This document shows, in pieces, positions 1 through 12,019 of a DNA stretch of 64,000 nt (position 1 is the stretch's first letter; each line of letters begins with the position of its first letter). Under the pieces are notes generated by a model. That model did no database searches. It was not told where the DNA came from and saw only the letters and a program-made list of their open reading frames with translations. The stretch is from Bettongia penicillata ogilbyi (Eukaryota > Chordata > Mammalia > Diprotodontia > Potoroidae): assembly GCA_023548195.1 (NCBI GenBank), contig JAJHZJ010000579.1, positions 2,401,346-2,465,345 on the forward strand, written 5' to 3'. A program made the translations under genes and the position numbers.

Positions 1-120
1 ATATAAGACTGCATGCCCTCTTGGGGAGGGAGGGCGCAATGAGGGGGCAAGAGGGGGAAAAAAATCGAAGATATATGGAAGTGATTGTGGAAAACTGAAA
101 ACAAACTAAAAAAAAAAAAA
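1..120 (+). mobile_element. LINE 3' end with poly(A) tail (tentative)
   Basis: A G-rich stretch with 'gagggggcaagagggggaa' is followed by an AT-rich tail and 13 A residues at about 108-120. This is the look of the 3' end of a sense-strand L1-type retrotransposon cut by the window start. Family assignment is from memory of marsupial L1 3' ends and is weak; the poly(A) is plain. Confidence 0.35.
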
Positions 121-2215
121 GTCAGCAAACAAGCCAAATATTTTTATTTGATTATGTCTCAACCAGGCAGTGTTTAATAACTGAAAACATTTTGCTGAGG
201 TAGAAAATGTTAAAATAATTTAAAATATTGTAGCTAAATTGATTCTTTTTAGCCTCCTGATAGTTTCTCTTAAATATGAGATACTTTGCCATCTCTTCAT
301 TTTTCTATATTTTGGAACTAAGTACAAATACACTAAGAGATGGACAAAAGGAATCAGATTGATTGATATTAAATGGAAAACTTCTCCCATGTTCAGTTGC
401 ACAAAAACCACAAACTGTTGGCAAAGCTGAACCTAGCAGAGTTCCCTGTACAGTAGGCAAATATGTTGTATTTAATTTCCAAATAGCTAAACCTGAAAAA
501 TATGGTCATAGATATATAACTGACCTGAGGATTAAAGAAAAAACATTAGACTGCTTAAATTTACTTAAATTCATCCATGTATTCTACCTCCATAGTGTCC
601 TTCATCTATATAGTGCCCCATCTCCTCTGTGCACTATTCTTTGTCTCTTTTAACTGCCTAGCCTAGTTTTCTTCTTGGACCCTGTCCAAGGAAACTAAGT
701 TACCAGAAAGGGTGAAAAAAATTACAGCACATTCTCATCCTTGAGAGCAAGACTTCTGACCGACTGAAAGTCCCATTGTACACTCAAAATTGTCTCCATA
801 AACACAGATTCCTATGAAAATCAAATGAATGGAAAATTTAAAAAGGAACTCAGAAATGCAAATATCTGATATCCTTTGGTGTACTGTCTGATTTTTTTCC
901 CCTACGTCTCTCTTTAGTTCATTTTAGCCTTAGAAGGTGAGTCAGTGCATGACCATAGCATTTAAAATACTTTGGCACAGGAAATAAAGACAGCATGAAA
1001 CTGAATAGAAAATTAGAATTGGTTTTTAAAAGAATTTAATACACCTTCCTCTCAAGTCCTACTGATTATATCTAATACAATGTGGTTGTGACTCTGAGAT
1101 TTCAAAGGTGATGTTGGTGAAATGCAAACTTGGCTTAGTTCTACCTAACAGGAAAGTTTTTACACATAGGCCCAAAAATGGATTTTAATTTTCTTATTCA
1201 AGGAACATCTTTTTATAAATTTAGAAAGGTTGGTCCCTAGAAAATTGGGTGCCAGGTGATAATTTATTTTTTCTATCATTCTAATTCATAAGGACCATCA
1301 ACCATGGTACATATTGGAATATTTGTTATCTGCACTAGTAAAAGGAGAATGTACAGTAATAAATACATGGATCCCTAAAATATCTTTGCAAAGAGTTTTT
1401 ATTATCCTTGGAAATGAAAATTCTTAATTTGTCATTGCTTGTGCCACCTAACCAAATTAATGAAGTGATAGGACTAGTTCTCGATTTTTATGCCCCTCAT
1501 AGTATTTTGGATTATATCTTTCTTTAGAAAAAATTAAAAAATAAAAAGTGAGTAGAAGAAATAATTTACCAGGGTACTGAGTTTTAAAACAATCATTACA
1601 ATTTTCTTAATCCTTAGATTCTGAAGATATATAATTTAATTTATGACTTGAAATTTCTCCATACCATAATATATTTCTTTAAATTGCATCAGAACTCGCC
1701 TGTGAGATACTTATCTTGGAGCTTTCTCTATAATAATAAAAACAATCTCTCTTTGGCTTGCTTTCCCCCTCCTAGTGGCACATGTGAATACGTCTGAACT
1801 TGACTCTTTTGTAGCTCTTTACTAGAGGTCTTCGGCGACGTACAAGTTAAGAAGACTTAGAGTATAGAAGAAGCCTATTCCACTCAACCAAAACTACGGA
1901 AAGGACTTTTATCCAGGGCCACAGAGAGTAAAGAAAACTTGCTGTCTGGTAGGCCCCATCTCCCTCAGGGACCTATAAAATTTCTCTGACTTAAGTGTTA
2001 TCTTTCAGTTGAAGGGCCCACAGGCAGGGAAGAAAACAACGACAAATGAGGTTTCTAGACAGTCAAATCCTTCCCTTTTAGTCCTGCAAAGTCTGCATGA
2101 CTCGCAGTGTAGATGAAAGGCATAGTCCAGGTTTACTCCTTCATGTAACCCTGGGCCTCATTGCTCCTTAATTCTGGTTCCTCCTCTGGTTCTGGAGTCC
2201 AGGGTTTTCTGATGC
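121..2215. other. No gene or clear repeat recognised
   Basis: AT-rich DNA with stops in all frames apart from short chance ORFs (the longest, 363-653 on +, has a composition unlike a protein). The part near 1740-2110 has a few CpGs ('cttcggcgacgtac' near 1831) and no obvious repeat, so it may be unique sequence. Nothing functional can be assigned. Confidence 0.45.
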
Positions 2216-2219
2216 ACTT

Positions 2220-2480
2220 CTTTTCCCCTTTCATCTTCTGCCAATCAGTCTCTCTGTGTCTGACTCTTTCTGTCTCTCTCCCTGTCTCTTCCTGTCTCTG
2301 TGTCTCTCTTATTCTTGTATCTCCTCTCCTCTGCTCTCCTTTCTTTTTCTCTGCTCTCCTCTCTTCTCCTCTTCTCTGTCTATTTCTCCATATCTCTCTG
2401 TCCCATTTTCTCTCTGTTTGTGTCTTTCTGTCCCCCCTTTATTTCCCTCTTCTGTCTCTCTGTGTCTATGTCTGGGGCTC
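2220..2480. repeat. Pyrimidine-rich low-complexity tract
   Basis: Imperfect mixture of CT, TCTG and TCCTCT units on the + strand over about 260 bases. It produces overlapping open frames on both strands (2161-2680 +, 2309-2628 -) rich in Ser/Leu/Cys or Arg/Glu; these are consequences of simple composition, not genes. Confidence 0.85.
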
Positions 2481-2559
2481 CTTCCATACATCCTCCCTCA
2501 TGTTTCCCCCCTGCTTCCACCCACCCCTGGCCCCTTCCTCTTGTACAGCTCAGCACTAC

Positions 2560-4980
2560 TAGTCTCTTGACTTCATTGAGGCTTGGTGGGTTTGTCATGC
2601 TACTATTTTTTTTTTTTACCACTTCCACTGCTGTTTGCTCTTCAGCCTCTCCATCTTTAGGAAAGTTGCTCAGCTCTTAAAATAAACTAGCCAGGACTCA
2701 TGTACAGTCAGTGTTTCTTTTTTAAAAACACATTTCAATCTCTTTTGTTTTAATCATGCTTGCAGCCGTGTTCCCCTCAGGAGGCAGCTGTGCAGACTTG
2801 TCAACTTGGCAGTCTTAACCAGTGGTCCCCCTTCTTCTTAACCAAGTTAAGGCAACTGAATTCTGTTTCTTTCTTCCCTTACTCAGGATGCAAGCAAGTG
2901 TTCTCACCACACAGCACCCCTGATGAATCTTTTTTTGGGGAGGAGGACTAAAGAAACATTTACACCTCATTCATTTCCCATCTGCCTCTTATCAGCATTT
3001 TTGTTCCCCTGGCATAGTCTTAAAGAATCTAAATTTAGCTTCTTCCACCATAATAAAGCACTGGGGTAGGACTTTAGTGGAAGGATGCCATTTACAATTA
3101 TTATTTAAATACCCCTGATAAGACATCTCACTGAGGTACATAAGGTCCAACATCATCATTATTGGAAAAAAAAATTGCTAATTGAGCTCCTGCATACTGG
3201 CTTAATCCTAAGTAATAGATTAAATACATTTCTCAATTTGGAGAATTTTCTGAAGAGGTGATAAGCTCTCAGGAGATTTTAGAAGGAAAAGATGAAAAAT
3301 CTTTGGTCTCCATTGGCAGGTAAAATTTTCCAGAGTTAATGAGTTGTCATGAAGAAATGGACTACGTTAGAAGTAGGTCCTGAAAAGAAAGAGGAATAAA
3401 CTTGAGTTTTAGATGGTAGTGATATCAGTTGAACAAAAAAGAGATCTTAAAAATTAATAGAAAAAGAGGGCCCAAGGGTGTAGAAGTAAGGTTTGGATTC
3501 ATCCATCAGCAGATTTGTGGGGAACAAAGAAAGCCACCTAGGGAAAGAAAGTAGGTTGAGAAGAGAGAAACAGTGAGAGGAAGGAAGAAATTCTCAAAAG
3601 AAATGTTAGAAATTCTCAAAAGAAAAGGAACAGAGAGAATTAGGTAAAAAGAATTAGGAGACAAGAGGCTTATGGAGGAGGAGGAAGAGAGGGTTTGACT
3701 CTATCAAAGCTAACAGATGAGATAAAAGAAAAGATGGCTAGAGAAGAGACCATTAGAGAGGGCCAGGAGGAGATCATTAATGGCTAAAGTGCTGTAAAGT
3801 GGGCAGAAACTGGATGGTAGTGGGGTCAAATGAAAGACCTGGAGGAGATTCATATTTAAGGACATAGGATGATAAAAAATTCACTGGAGGATTGTTTTTC
3901 ATTGTTTTTGTTTTTGCTTAACACTGATTTTAGAAAGTTGGAAAACTTGCCTGTGTCAGGTTTTTTGTTTTTTTTTTTAAGGAGCTGAGAAAATGAAAAT
4001 CTTATAAATAGTAAAGCTATAAGTAGGTTTCCCTGTCCTTGAATTTGTACTGAAAAACAAGGAAATGGTAATTTTCTCTGCACAATGCTATTTTCTGTGC
4101 TACAAATGCTACTCTGTAGAAATTTTAATATTAGAATATGTGTGTGCCATTTTAAATCACTTGGGCCAACGAGGTGCCCAGGGAGATTTCAGAGACCTTT
4201 CTCTCCCTCCCCCCCAATACAATTTGTATGTGTTTTAGCTATGAAAGACAAAAGATTATAAAAGGATATGAAGTGTAGGTTTAAGAAAGCCAAAGAACAA
4301 AGTGCAGTTTTTGCTCTTTGAATTTCTTTAAATTAAGTTCTTAGGACTCCAGCTGCTCACCTTCACAGGCAACCTTGAAACTACTCTATGAAACTCAGTT
4401 ACAGGATGAACTAAAGAGTTTTTCCAGAAGAAAAAAAAATGTTCATCTTTCAGTATCCAGAGTTATTAACTAAATTGAATATCTGTGGTAGGTCTCATGA
4501 TAACACACAGTAAGCAGCCTTTTTAGAGTACTTCTCTGTCAAAAAGGCTTATGCATTTATAATTATTATGAGGGTTATGCTAACCATATGAAATAAGGTA
4601 AAAAATTAATACCTCAGTTCCCAGAAGAGGGACTATCATCTCTGTCATCCAGAGCATAACACGTTTAAAACCAAAGTGGAGCATTAGTACTTGAATTATC
4701 TGTATATTTGCAACAATATTTCATTCACTTTGCTAGTGTAGATCTGATTTAAGGTCATGTCTATATAATGTTTCATGTCATGCCCAAAACACTTTTCAAC
4801 AGTCTTCCCTATTGTGCTGTACTTAATTAGAGTATCCAAACAGTGATCTCATGGGGTTAAAAAGACCTAGAGAACTGGATTGACTGTTATTGCAATTCAG
4901 TTAGAGCTTTGTAGCTGTACAATCATAGTCTAAACAATCATAGACCTTGAACCCACTATGGTCATTAAAGGAATCCAGCA
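2560..4980. other. No gene recognised; purine-rich in the middle
   Basis: Contains a T run at 2608-2618 and a purine-rich segment at about 3290-3870 (GA-rich, + strand) resembling degenerate antisense LINE sequence but too diverged for me to name. The rest is AT-rich non-coding DNA. Confidence 0.45.
3586..3625. repeat. 22-base tandem duplication
   Basis: The 18-base string 'agaaattctcaaaagaaa' occurs at 3586-3603 and again at 3608-3625, a period of 22 bases, inside the purine-rich segment. Likely a slippage duplication. Confidence 0.85.
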
Positions 4981-4984
4981 CTTA

Positions 4985-5440
4985 AACATTTATTAATTGC
5001 TACTCAGTGTCAATCACTGTGGCAAGTCCTGGAATTACAAAAAAAGGGGGTGGGGCAAAACCAAATCCTCTTAAATTAACCCACTGCTGTAAACAAAAGA
5101 ATGTCTGTACAACTGAATCAGCTGGTAGAGAGCTCTCTGATTGTAACAGGATTACATGGAAGGAGATTCCACAAGCCTTCATCAGAAAAAAATGTAAAAT
5201 TCATACCAATTATATATCTACACAAAATGCCATCTGATGTTAAGTATACATGGTTATTTATCTAGTAGTACTGCTTTTCTACCTTTCCAACCATCAATGA
5301 ATTGATCAATAAACATTTATAATGGCATTCTCCTGGTAGGCACGATTTTAAGCATTGAGACAAAGTAAAAGCAAAAACACCTCCCTGCCAACATAGATCT
5401 TACATTCTGATGAAGAAGACCAATATACAAGTCAGAGCAT
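4985..5440 (-). mobile_element. L2 3'-end relics, antisense
   Basis: Two stretches (about 4985-5090 and 5309-5440) match the reverse complement of the L2 3' end: 'aacatttattaa' followed by wording like 'cactgtggcaagtcctggaa' and, in the second, 'gatcttacattctgatga'. The L2 motif 'no. of cases ... last entry' style end (…gcacttaataaatgctt on the other strand) is strongly decayed. The DNA between them is unassigned. Confidence 0.5.
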
Positions 5441-5734
5441 GCATGATGCATACAAAGTTGATGGAAAGTACTGATTCCTGTGGAAGTACTGATTCCTGTA
5501 CTTATAAACGAAATGTTTGATTTTTTTCTAATGAGAGTAAGAGGAGGAACCTACCTTTTTGGGATTCTGTATAATTTTGCAATTTTACTGCTCCAGAGAG
5601 TTTCTTTTTCACTAGATCCCTGCCACAGGAGTAGAGATTGGACCTATGATTTCATTGTTATAGGAAACTCTTGGGTGAGGAAACACCCTCTACCCAATGA
5701 ATGTTAGCATCTGCTCTTCAACTTAATAGCATTA

Positions 5735-6062
5735 GTGACCTGGAGGTCAAGTGAATTGCCTAGGGCCACACAGCCACTCTATGTGTCAGAAGTGGGACTT
5801 GTTCTCAGGTCTTCCAGTTTTCTCCATGTCTCTCAGTTCCCTAACATATGTAATAATAACTTACATTTTCTTATGTTTTCAGTTTTATAAAATCCCATTG
5901 TGACAGCTGTGTGATGGTGAGATAGTCAATATGTTATCCTCATTTTGCGAATGAAGAAAGAGGCTAAGTGACCTGCCCATGGTCACATTCTAGCATGTGT
6001 CAGAATTAAAATTCGCACCCAGATCTCCTGAATCTAAGGCCAACATACTATCCCTGCACATA
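5735..6062 (-). mobile_element. Two MIR elements, antisense
   Basis: 5735-5850 contains 'aagtgaattgcctagggcc' plus 'acacagcc', and about 5860-6062 contains 'ctaagtgacctgcccatgg' plus 'tcac', both reverse complements of the MIR core (gtgaccttgggcaagtcac). The second also has the antisense 3' part with 'ttatcctcattttgcg'. Two copies lie in tandem in the same orientation. Confidence 0.75.
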
Positions 6063-6584
6063 CAGCTTTTGCAATAGTGCGATAAAGCTTCAATTCATTG
6101 TTACCTTTTCCAAAATAAAGATTATAAAAGTTTTCTTGTTAAACATTCATTTTCTTTGCCACTTTCTATTTCTTTATTTCTTCTATCATTTAATAAGACC
6201 TTTTCTGCCTTAGTCTCTATTAAGTTTTCTTTATCTCTTGGGACATTGCTTTACAGCCCTTCCTTTTGAGTGGTTCTTCCAGCTGTCTTCTTTTGCACTT
6301 TCAGTGCTGGTTAGTTAAGGGTGTCCTAAGAGCAGTAGAGGTTGAGGATTATGGAGAGGAATGGAATTAACACTTGTACAGCCCACAGTGAAAATCTTGG
6401 TCAGGAGTGGGGAGCACAGGTTTTAAGTAGAGGATGGTGGGTGAGCTGGGTTGATTAATTTTCTATGGCTGTAATGGAACAGAGGGCTCTATGCAAACTC
6501 TCAATCTAAATCCAGTCAAAGAAACAGAAAAAGTGAGAAATGCTGGGCTTATAGGAGCTAAAGCATGGAAGGAGGTAGGATATA

Positions 6585-6775
6585 GTGAAAATTGCATTAA
6601 ATCTGGAATCAAAATGCTTGGTTTAGAATTCTGGCTCTATTATTTATTACCTTTGTGACCTTGGGAAAGTCACTTCCTTCTCTGAGCCTTGATTTCCTAA
6701 TCTATAAAATGAGGGATTTGAATTAGATGATTTTTCTAGCTACCTTCTAGCTCTAAATCTAGTGAACTGAGATTT
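6585..6775 (+). mobile_element. MIR element
   Basis: Sense MIR: 'tttgtgaccttgggaaagtc' followed by 'ctgagccttgatttcc' and 'aaaatgagggatttgaatta', ending in 'ctagctctaaatc'. Order and spacing fit the MIR consensus. Confidence 0.8.
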
Positions 6776-6779
6776 ATGA

Positions 6780-8035
6780 CTGATTTAGTCTTAGAACCAA
6801 AACCAGATTAGTTCTTTGGGAATTGGGAGAAGGGGAAATCAAGGGCCTTCTGAATAATTCTGCATCTTTTTTTTTTTTTTAAATTGATATAGGGTCATTT
6901 TTTGTTTCTGTCAAAAGAGAATTTTAGTGTAGTGGCCATTTTGCCTGAGACAGCAGGTCATGTAATTAGCTGAAGCCTTTTGAATTTAGCTGAGACATTT
7001 GACTTTAGATCTGGCTCTATCTGGTCAATTCCTGCTGTCTGTTTGCAAAATTATCAGCTTAACTCCATTAAATGCTGATCAGTTTATCTGATATAGATCT
7101 TCCCCTTCTGCTGTCAGTTCTTGGTTGCATAAATCTTTTACCTTCCCTTTTGTCCTCTGTAAAAATTCCAACGGTATGCAACCTGCTTTATCCTATATTA
7201 GACTGTAGAAAATGTGGCTCATGGAACATTGGTCTTTATGTACCATGAGACTCTCTTCTGAACATATAGCAAATTAGTTATTAAAATATGTCTCAGAGCT
7301 CAGATGCATGCTAATAATTCACTTGCTGGTACTAGATTTAGCAACTCTTTTGTTACCATGGTTTATATGAGATATGCATGTCAGTGAGATATATTTAGTC
7401 ATCAGTAAGAGCTCCGTTTAAGACAAACTGGTACCAATATAGTAATATGTTTATGTGCTACAGGTGGGCATTAGAATTATCTTCTTATAGCAAAGATGGT
7501 ATTTTCTCTTTTTGGGAGGTAGGGTAATAAGTAAGAAAGACCCACAGGGTCATGTTGAGTTTTCAAAGGTAAATTCAAATAGGGAGTCCTTTGCAATGGT
7601 GGCCAGAGAGCCTTTGGTCCCTTCTTGCTATACTTAGTCCCATGCACATGGCAGGCACTTCACCATTTTGACCTCCTCTAAGAGTGAATATTGTTAGGTT
7701 GGGTTTGGTTCACAGACAAATAGTATATTAGATCAGAAAGAACCTTAGAGATCCCTCATTTATTTGACTTTTTGAACCTCCAGCATATAATTTTGGTTAC
7801 AAGGAGGACCAGCTGAGCAATACAAATTCCATTAATACCATGAGAAAAGATTCAAAAATGAACCCCAGAATTACATTTAATTAACATTGCAAGCATGATC
7901 AATGTGCAGATTTCTGAAGAACACCTGAAGGTCCTCTACTATTTGCTTATTGTTAAAAATACTTGAGTCCCAGTTATTGAAAAATGCTCATGTATCAAGG
8001 TCATTGAAAATGTCGCAGGCAGTGACCATTAAATT
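6780..8035. other. No gene or clear repeat recognised
   Basis: AT-rich DNA with a T run at 6868-6881. A short piece at 7728-7770 ('agaaccttagagatccctca') resembles the 5' part of an antisense CR1/L3 fragment but is too short to be firm. Confidence 0.4.
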
Positions 8036-8039
8036 GATA

Positions 8040-8165
8040 TCATTGTCAATGAGGTGTAGTAGAAACACAGAATCTCAGAGATCACCTACTCCATTTCATA
8101 TCTGAATTAGAATCTTCTCTACAACATATCAGAGAAGAGGTCATCTAGACTCCACTTAGAAATCT
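8040..8165 (-). mobile_element. CR1/L3 LINE fragment, antisense
   Basis: The run 'cagaatctcagagatcacct' then 'agaatcttctctacaacat' and 'gaggtcatctagactcc' follows the order of the antisense CR1/L3 3' region seen across amniotes. Old and diverged. Confidence 0.55.
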
Positions 8166-8184
8166 CCCTTGATAAGGAAAGCCA

Positions 8185-8333
8185 CTACTTCAAATTATAT
8201 ATATACATACACACATATGTCTAGATGTAAAAATATATATATGAAAAGATATATTTATGAGAAACATTTTATAAACCTCAAAGCATTATATAAATGTTAG
8301 CTATCATCATCACCATCATCATCATCATCGTCA
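8185..8333. repeat. AT-rich and (CAT)n simple repeats next to a MIR 3' end
   Basis: 8195-8250 is (TA)-rich. 8258-8302 reads like the MIR 3' end (sense, 'tataaacctcaaagcattat' then 'ataaatgttagctat'), and it runs into an imperfect ATC trinucleotide array at 8303-8333, a common fate of the MIR tail. Confidence 0.7.
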
Positions 8334-8364
8334 TTCCCAAGGTAGCCAGTTTTCCTGGGTCACT

Positions 8365-8625
8365 AACCCTGACATTAGAATACTTGAATATGAATCCTTG
8401 CTCTGAAGATTCTCCTGCTATTTGTAACTATATACAAGCCATCTACCCTCGAGTCTCAGTTTTCTCATTTGTGAAATGAGAATAACAGTGCTTCCGCCAT
8501 CCAGCCCTTAGGTCAATAAGCATTTATTAAGTACTTTGTGCCAGATGCACACAGTAGTCTACAATACTAAGGATGTTGTGGGGAAAGAGTTTGTAAACCA
8601 TTTCTATATAAATGAGTTATTATTG
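8365..8625 (+). mobile_element. MIR element containing an antisense L2-like insert
   Basis: Sense MIR core and 3' part ('ctcagttttctcatttgtga' and the end 'ttatattattgcc'-like at 8615-8625). Between them, at about 8512-8580, is an antisense L2 3' end ('aataagcatttattaagtac' then 'ttgtgccagatgcac'). The order suggests the L2 piece landed inside the MIR. Confidence 0.55.
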
Positions 8626-8689
8626 CCATGAAGGAATTGAATAAGAATGTAGTTTAAATCTTCATTTTTCTGCTTTCTGCATTAATGTT

Positions 8690-8815
8690 GCTTAATGAGT
8701 TTGAGAAAATTGTTTACATTGGCTGAGCCTCAGTTTCTCATCTAGAAAACAAAGGAGTTGGACTTAGCCATCTCTAAGGGCTATTTCCAGCTCTGTAATT
8801 CTACGATTTTTGTGA
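8690..8815 (+). mobile_element. MIR element, 3' half
   Basis: Contains 'gagcctcagtttctcatcta', 'aaggagttggacttagcc' and 'ttccagctctgtaattctac', the usual order of the MIR 3' half. Confidence 0.75.
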
Positions 8816-9050
8816 ATTTAAAATTTCTTCTTTTATCTAGATTGTCTGCATTATACTAAGTAAAGGGACATTATGTCAATTATTTAGGTAACTATCGTTG
8901 ATTTAGAAAATTCAATTCCAAACCTGATTTTCCCCCTAAATGATCTCATTTAACTTTCTACAAAAATCTAAATTACTAGGACAATTTTGCTTCAAAAGTG
9001 GAGCATTTCTCTCTCTCTCTCTCTTTATTTGTCTATATATGTTATTTAAT

Positions 9051-9110
9051 ATGTGATTGAAATTATCCAAAATGACTGCTGTGATATAACAGAAATCATT
9101 TCAATCACAT
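9051..9110. repeat. Inverted repeat with 13-base perfect arms
   Basis: 'atgtgattgaaat' at 9051-9063 is the exact reverse complement of 'atttcaatcacat' at 9098-9110, with a 34-base spacer. It lies just 3' of a short (CT)n tract (9009-9024). Confidence 0.9.
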
Positions 9111-9119
9111 GTACTTCTT

Positions 9120-10845
9120 TCAGCAGTAGCAGCGAATGTTGAATTTGCAACCATGTTTTTGAGATTAAGTAGAAAGAATGACGGTGCATTCCCTGCCTAC
9201 ACTGTAACATCATGTTTCGAAAGAAGGTATTTGTTCAAGGTAAGGGCTACGAGTTGTATTTTCAAGTAACAATTGCAATATAAATGTGACTTCTTGGTAG
9301 ATATTTTTGATTATTAGAATTTCTGTATAACTGATATCTTAGATACCACTTTATCTGTGTTCTGTGGACTCTATGTCTCATTTAATCCACTCTATCCCAT
9401 TGGAATGAGGATAGACAGACCCACTGAACATAAAGAGATGAATATACTAACAAAACTAGGGGAAGAACACATGTAAGACTGCTAAAAATTACAAAATCAC
9501 ATTCATTGTTTGCTATTAACAGGCATGGTATGATATCAGGGAGGAGGAGAATCCATCTCAATGTATAGAAACACATTCACAAGCAAATGTGGGCTTACAT
9601 TTCCTAAATATTGCTTCTGAGAACATCACATATTTTATGTATTAATTCATCTCATTTTATGCTGTGAGCAATTGCCACTTAATGTTCTTATGCCATCCAG
9701 TAAAGCTCACCTGCCAAGACATGAGCTGGATTAGCTGAATTACACCTACCTACCTTAAGAACAGAAATCGTTTGTACTCAGTTAATTAAAAGTAAGAAAG
9801 TATACTCAAATCAACAGCAGATCATAACATCAGACCTGCCCAGTAGGTATATATTAGCATCAACAATGTAAACAGAAATGTTCTTAATTTAACTAATGCA
9901 TTTAATGAAAACAATGATTTCAGAATAAGCATTGTCTCATATAATACTGGCTGTATTAAGGCAAGAAAACCTTAAAAATGTTTTGTATATTTTAATATGT
10001 CCCATCTGTTGCTGGCTAATTTAATCATGGTGCCACTGAGACAAAGCTCCCAGGGATCCACTGATGCAGGCCACTTAATTTGAGCTCACTGAGTTTCACC
10101 CAACCTACCTCCAGGAAATGCCACTGGCCACAAAGGAGACAAGATGAGCAGCACAAGTCCATTTCTCTTTCTAGAGAAACAGCTCAAAGGATATAGTTCA
10201 GTAGTACCTTCTTAGTATGCAAAAGATAAGTTATTTTTCAATCCTTTCAAAGTAGACATAAACCATTTCTTGATGTGACACATTGGACTACACATCCAAT
10301 GAGCTACCATAACAGTCAAGCCATTCAGTTCAGCCCACTTAACAACTCATCAGGAATCCTAGTTCATCATCTTGATGGTAGTTCTTCTGTGTACACTGAG
10401 GATTAAGCTGTGGTGAACCAAATCCATTAAGGCACTATGCTGTTAAATACATATACCAATCTTTAATCACTTTATGCCCTTTTCTTTTTGGTAGGTTTTA
10501 ATGATTTGTATCTTCTATAGATGTAATAAAATGGGACTGGGTAAACCTAAAATCTCTCACAACATGGCATATTTAACTTTAGGATGCTTACCACAAGGAT
10601 CTGTGATATTTCATTGCTGTTAGTACTACTTCCACTGATTCAGGTCACAATATTTCTTTATCACAGAACAAGATCTTCATAAATTGTAGTGTTGGAAAAA
10701 AATTAATCACTTGATGGTCATTCTTCTAGGGGACAAATAATCTATCCCCAGGCCAATACTGAAAGCCTTCCTAGCTTACTTAGACCTGCTCAGTCTTACA
10801 TATCTTGGCATGAGTCACCTCTACACCACAATGAGGAATTGGAGT
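9120..10845. other. Repeat-poor DNA; candidate conserved non-coding segment at about 9640-10150
   Basis: No interspersed repeat is recognisable and there are no coding-like frames. About 9640-10150 is rich in TAAT-type homeodomain-like motifs ('cagttaattaaaag' near 9779, 'ggctaatttaatcatggtg' near 10014) in otherwise complex sequence. This is the appearance of vertebrate conserved non-coding elements, but conservation cannot be measured here. Confidence 0.35.
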
Positions 10846-10849
10846 AGAA

Positions 10850-10949
10850 CTTAAATGAAGGTGTTGAAAAAGATATATTTCTAAATAGAATTAGATAAAG
10901 ATATATATGAATATACATGTCTATATATCTTTTAACACCTTCATTTAAG
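10850..10949. repeat. AT-rich foldback (inverted repeat, arms about 26-28 bases)
   Basis: Left arm 10850-10877 begins 'cttaaatgaaggtgtt'; right arm 10924-10949 ends 'aacaccttcatttaag'. Right-arm reverse complement matches the left arm across 26 positions with a 2-base bulge (extra 'ga' in the left arm). The spacer is 46 bases, AT-rich. The fold would be a long imperfect hairpin. Confidence 0.9.
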
Positions 10950-11025
10950 TGCTATGTTAGTGTATATATATATATATATGGATATATATATACATGGATA
11001 TAGATATAAAATTTAAGTGCTATGT
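10943..11025. repeat. 15-base direct repeat flanking a (TA)n tract
   Basis: 'atttaagtgctatgt' is present at 10943-10957 and again at 11011-11025, bracketing a TA/GATA-rich microsatellite (about 10960-11000). The first copy overlaps the right arm of the foldback. Confidence 0.9.
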
Positions 11026-11975
11026 GGAAATATAAAATATGCATATACATTTTAAATGTGAGTTGTATTATTAAAAACTCAGTCCCAACACTTCACATTT
11101 TCTTACTTCCTCTTCAGTTTTTTTTACCAAAAGCATTGAAGTTTATTACCTCTGGTCCTTATTATACTTACACAGTATCTGTATCCTTCATCTGCTAGCA
11201 ATCATTTTTCTTTAGGTCCTGATCCTTATATTTCTTATGGAATTCCTAGGTCACTCAAGCTCATTTTCTTTCTAATTCTTGTGTAGTTCCAGGCAAAGAA
11301 CTTCAATATACACCTACATTTGCTCTTCTTTTAGTTCCTTAGATAGGCAATCTATAACAAAAGGCAATGATCCTGAGATGTAGATGGAAATTACATACCT
11401 GGAACTGAAGACATTTTCTTAAAGAAAACTTTTCCTTGGCATCCCTTGGTAAACTGGAAGATTTTGACATAAACAGAGTGACAAGATAACCAGTGTTCAG
11501 CGAACAAACTGCAAAAAGACTGTCAAGTATACTTGGTCTGATTTGGCATGGCATGTCTTCATGGAAGAGTTACTTGGCGGTGGCCTAGAAGATCGGCTCT
11601 CATGGCCTTAAGACAACCTATAGAAAACTTGGCTGAGTGAGGGTCCTCTATGATCCATTACTCATTGTGTATAGATAATTATACTCCAAGACTCTCAGGT
11701 CTCCAACCCCATGGGGCTTTGGAAACTAGAATCTTTCCTAGCTAGATTTTATTCGGTCTTTTCCTAGATAAACCCTTTAAAACACACATATGAACATACA
11801 CATTACTTCCCAATGAACACGATGAAGGGAAGCGAGAAAGAAAGGTGAGGAAGCTAAAAGAACAGAAGGATCTTGTCTTTTATCTCAAGTTTTTTTGCTC
11901 CTGTGGTTCATGGAACTTTGGTTTTGGAGTCTTAGCCCAATTTGAATGTACAATCTGCCTATTACTGGTGGTAAA
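11026..11975. other. No gene or clear repeat recognised
   Basis: Ordinary AT-rich non-coding sequence; short ORFs on both strands look random. Confidence 0.45.
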
Positions 11976-11994
11976 GGGTGGTGGGGGGGTGGGG
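11976..11994 (+). other. G-quadruplex-type tract
   Basis: 'gggtggtgggggggtgggg' supplies four G-runs of at least three within 19 bases. It lies about 30 bases upstream of the CpG-bearing segment at 12020-12430. Confidence 0.6.
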
Positions 11995-12019
11995 AACGGA
12001 AGAGCCACTTCTCTTTCTC

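Noticed and set aside
2161..2680. Three overlapping open frames of 104-133 codons
   Set aside because: They are caused by a CT-rich low-complexity tract and are open in all three frames at once.
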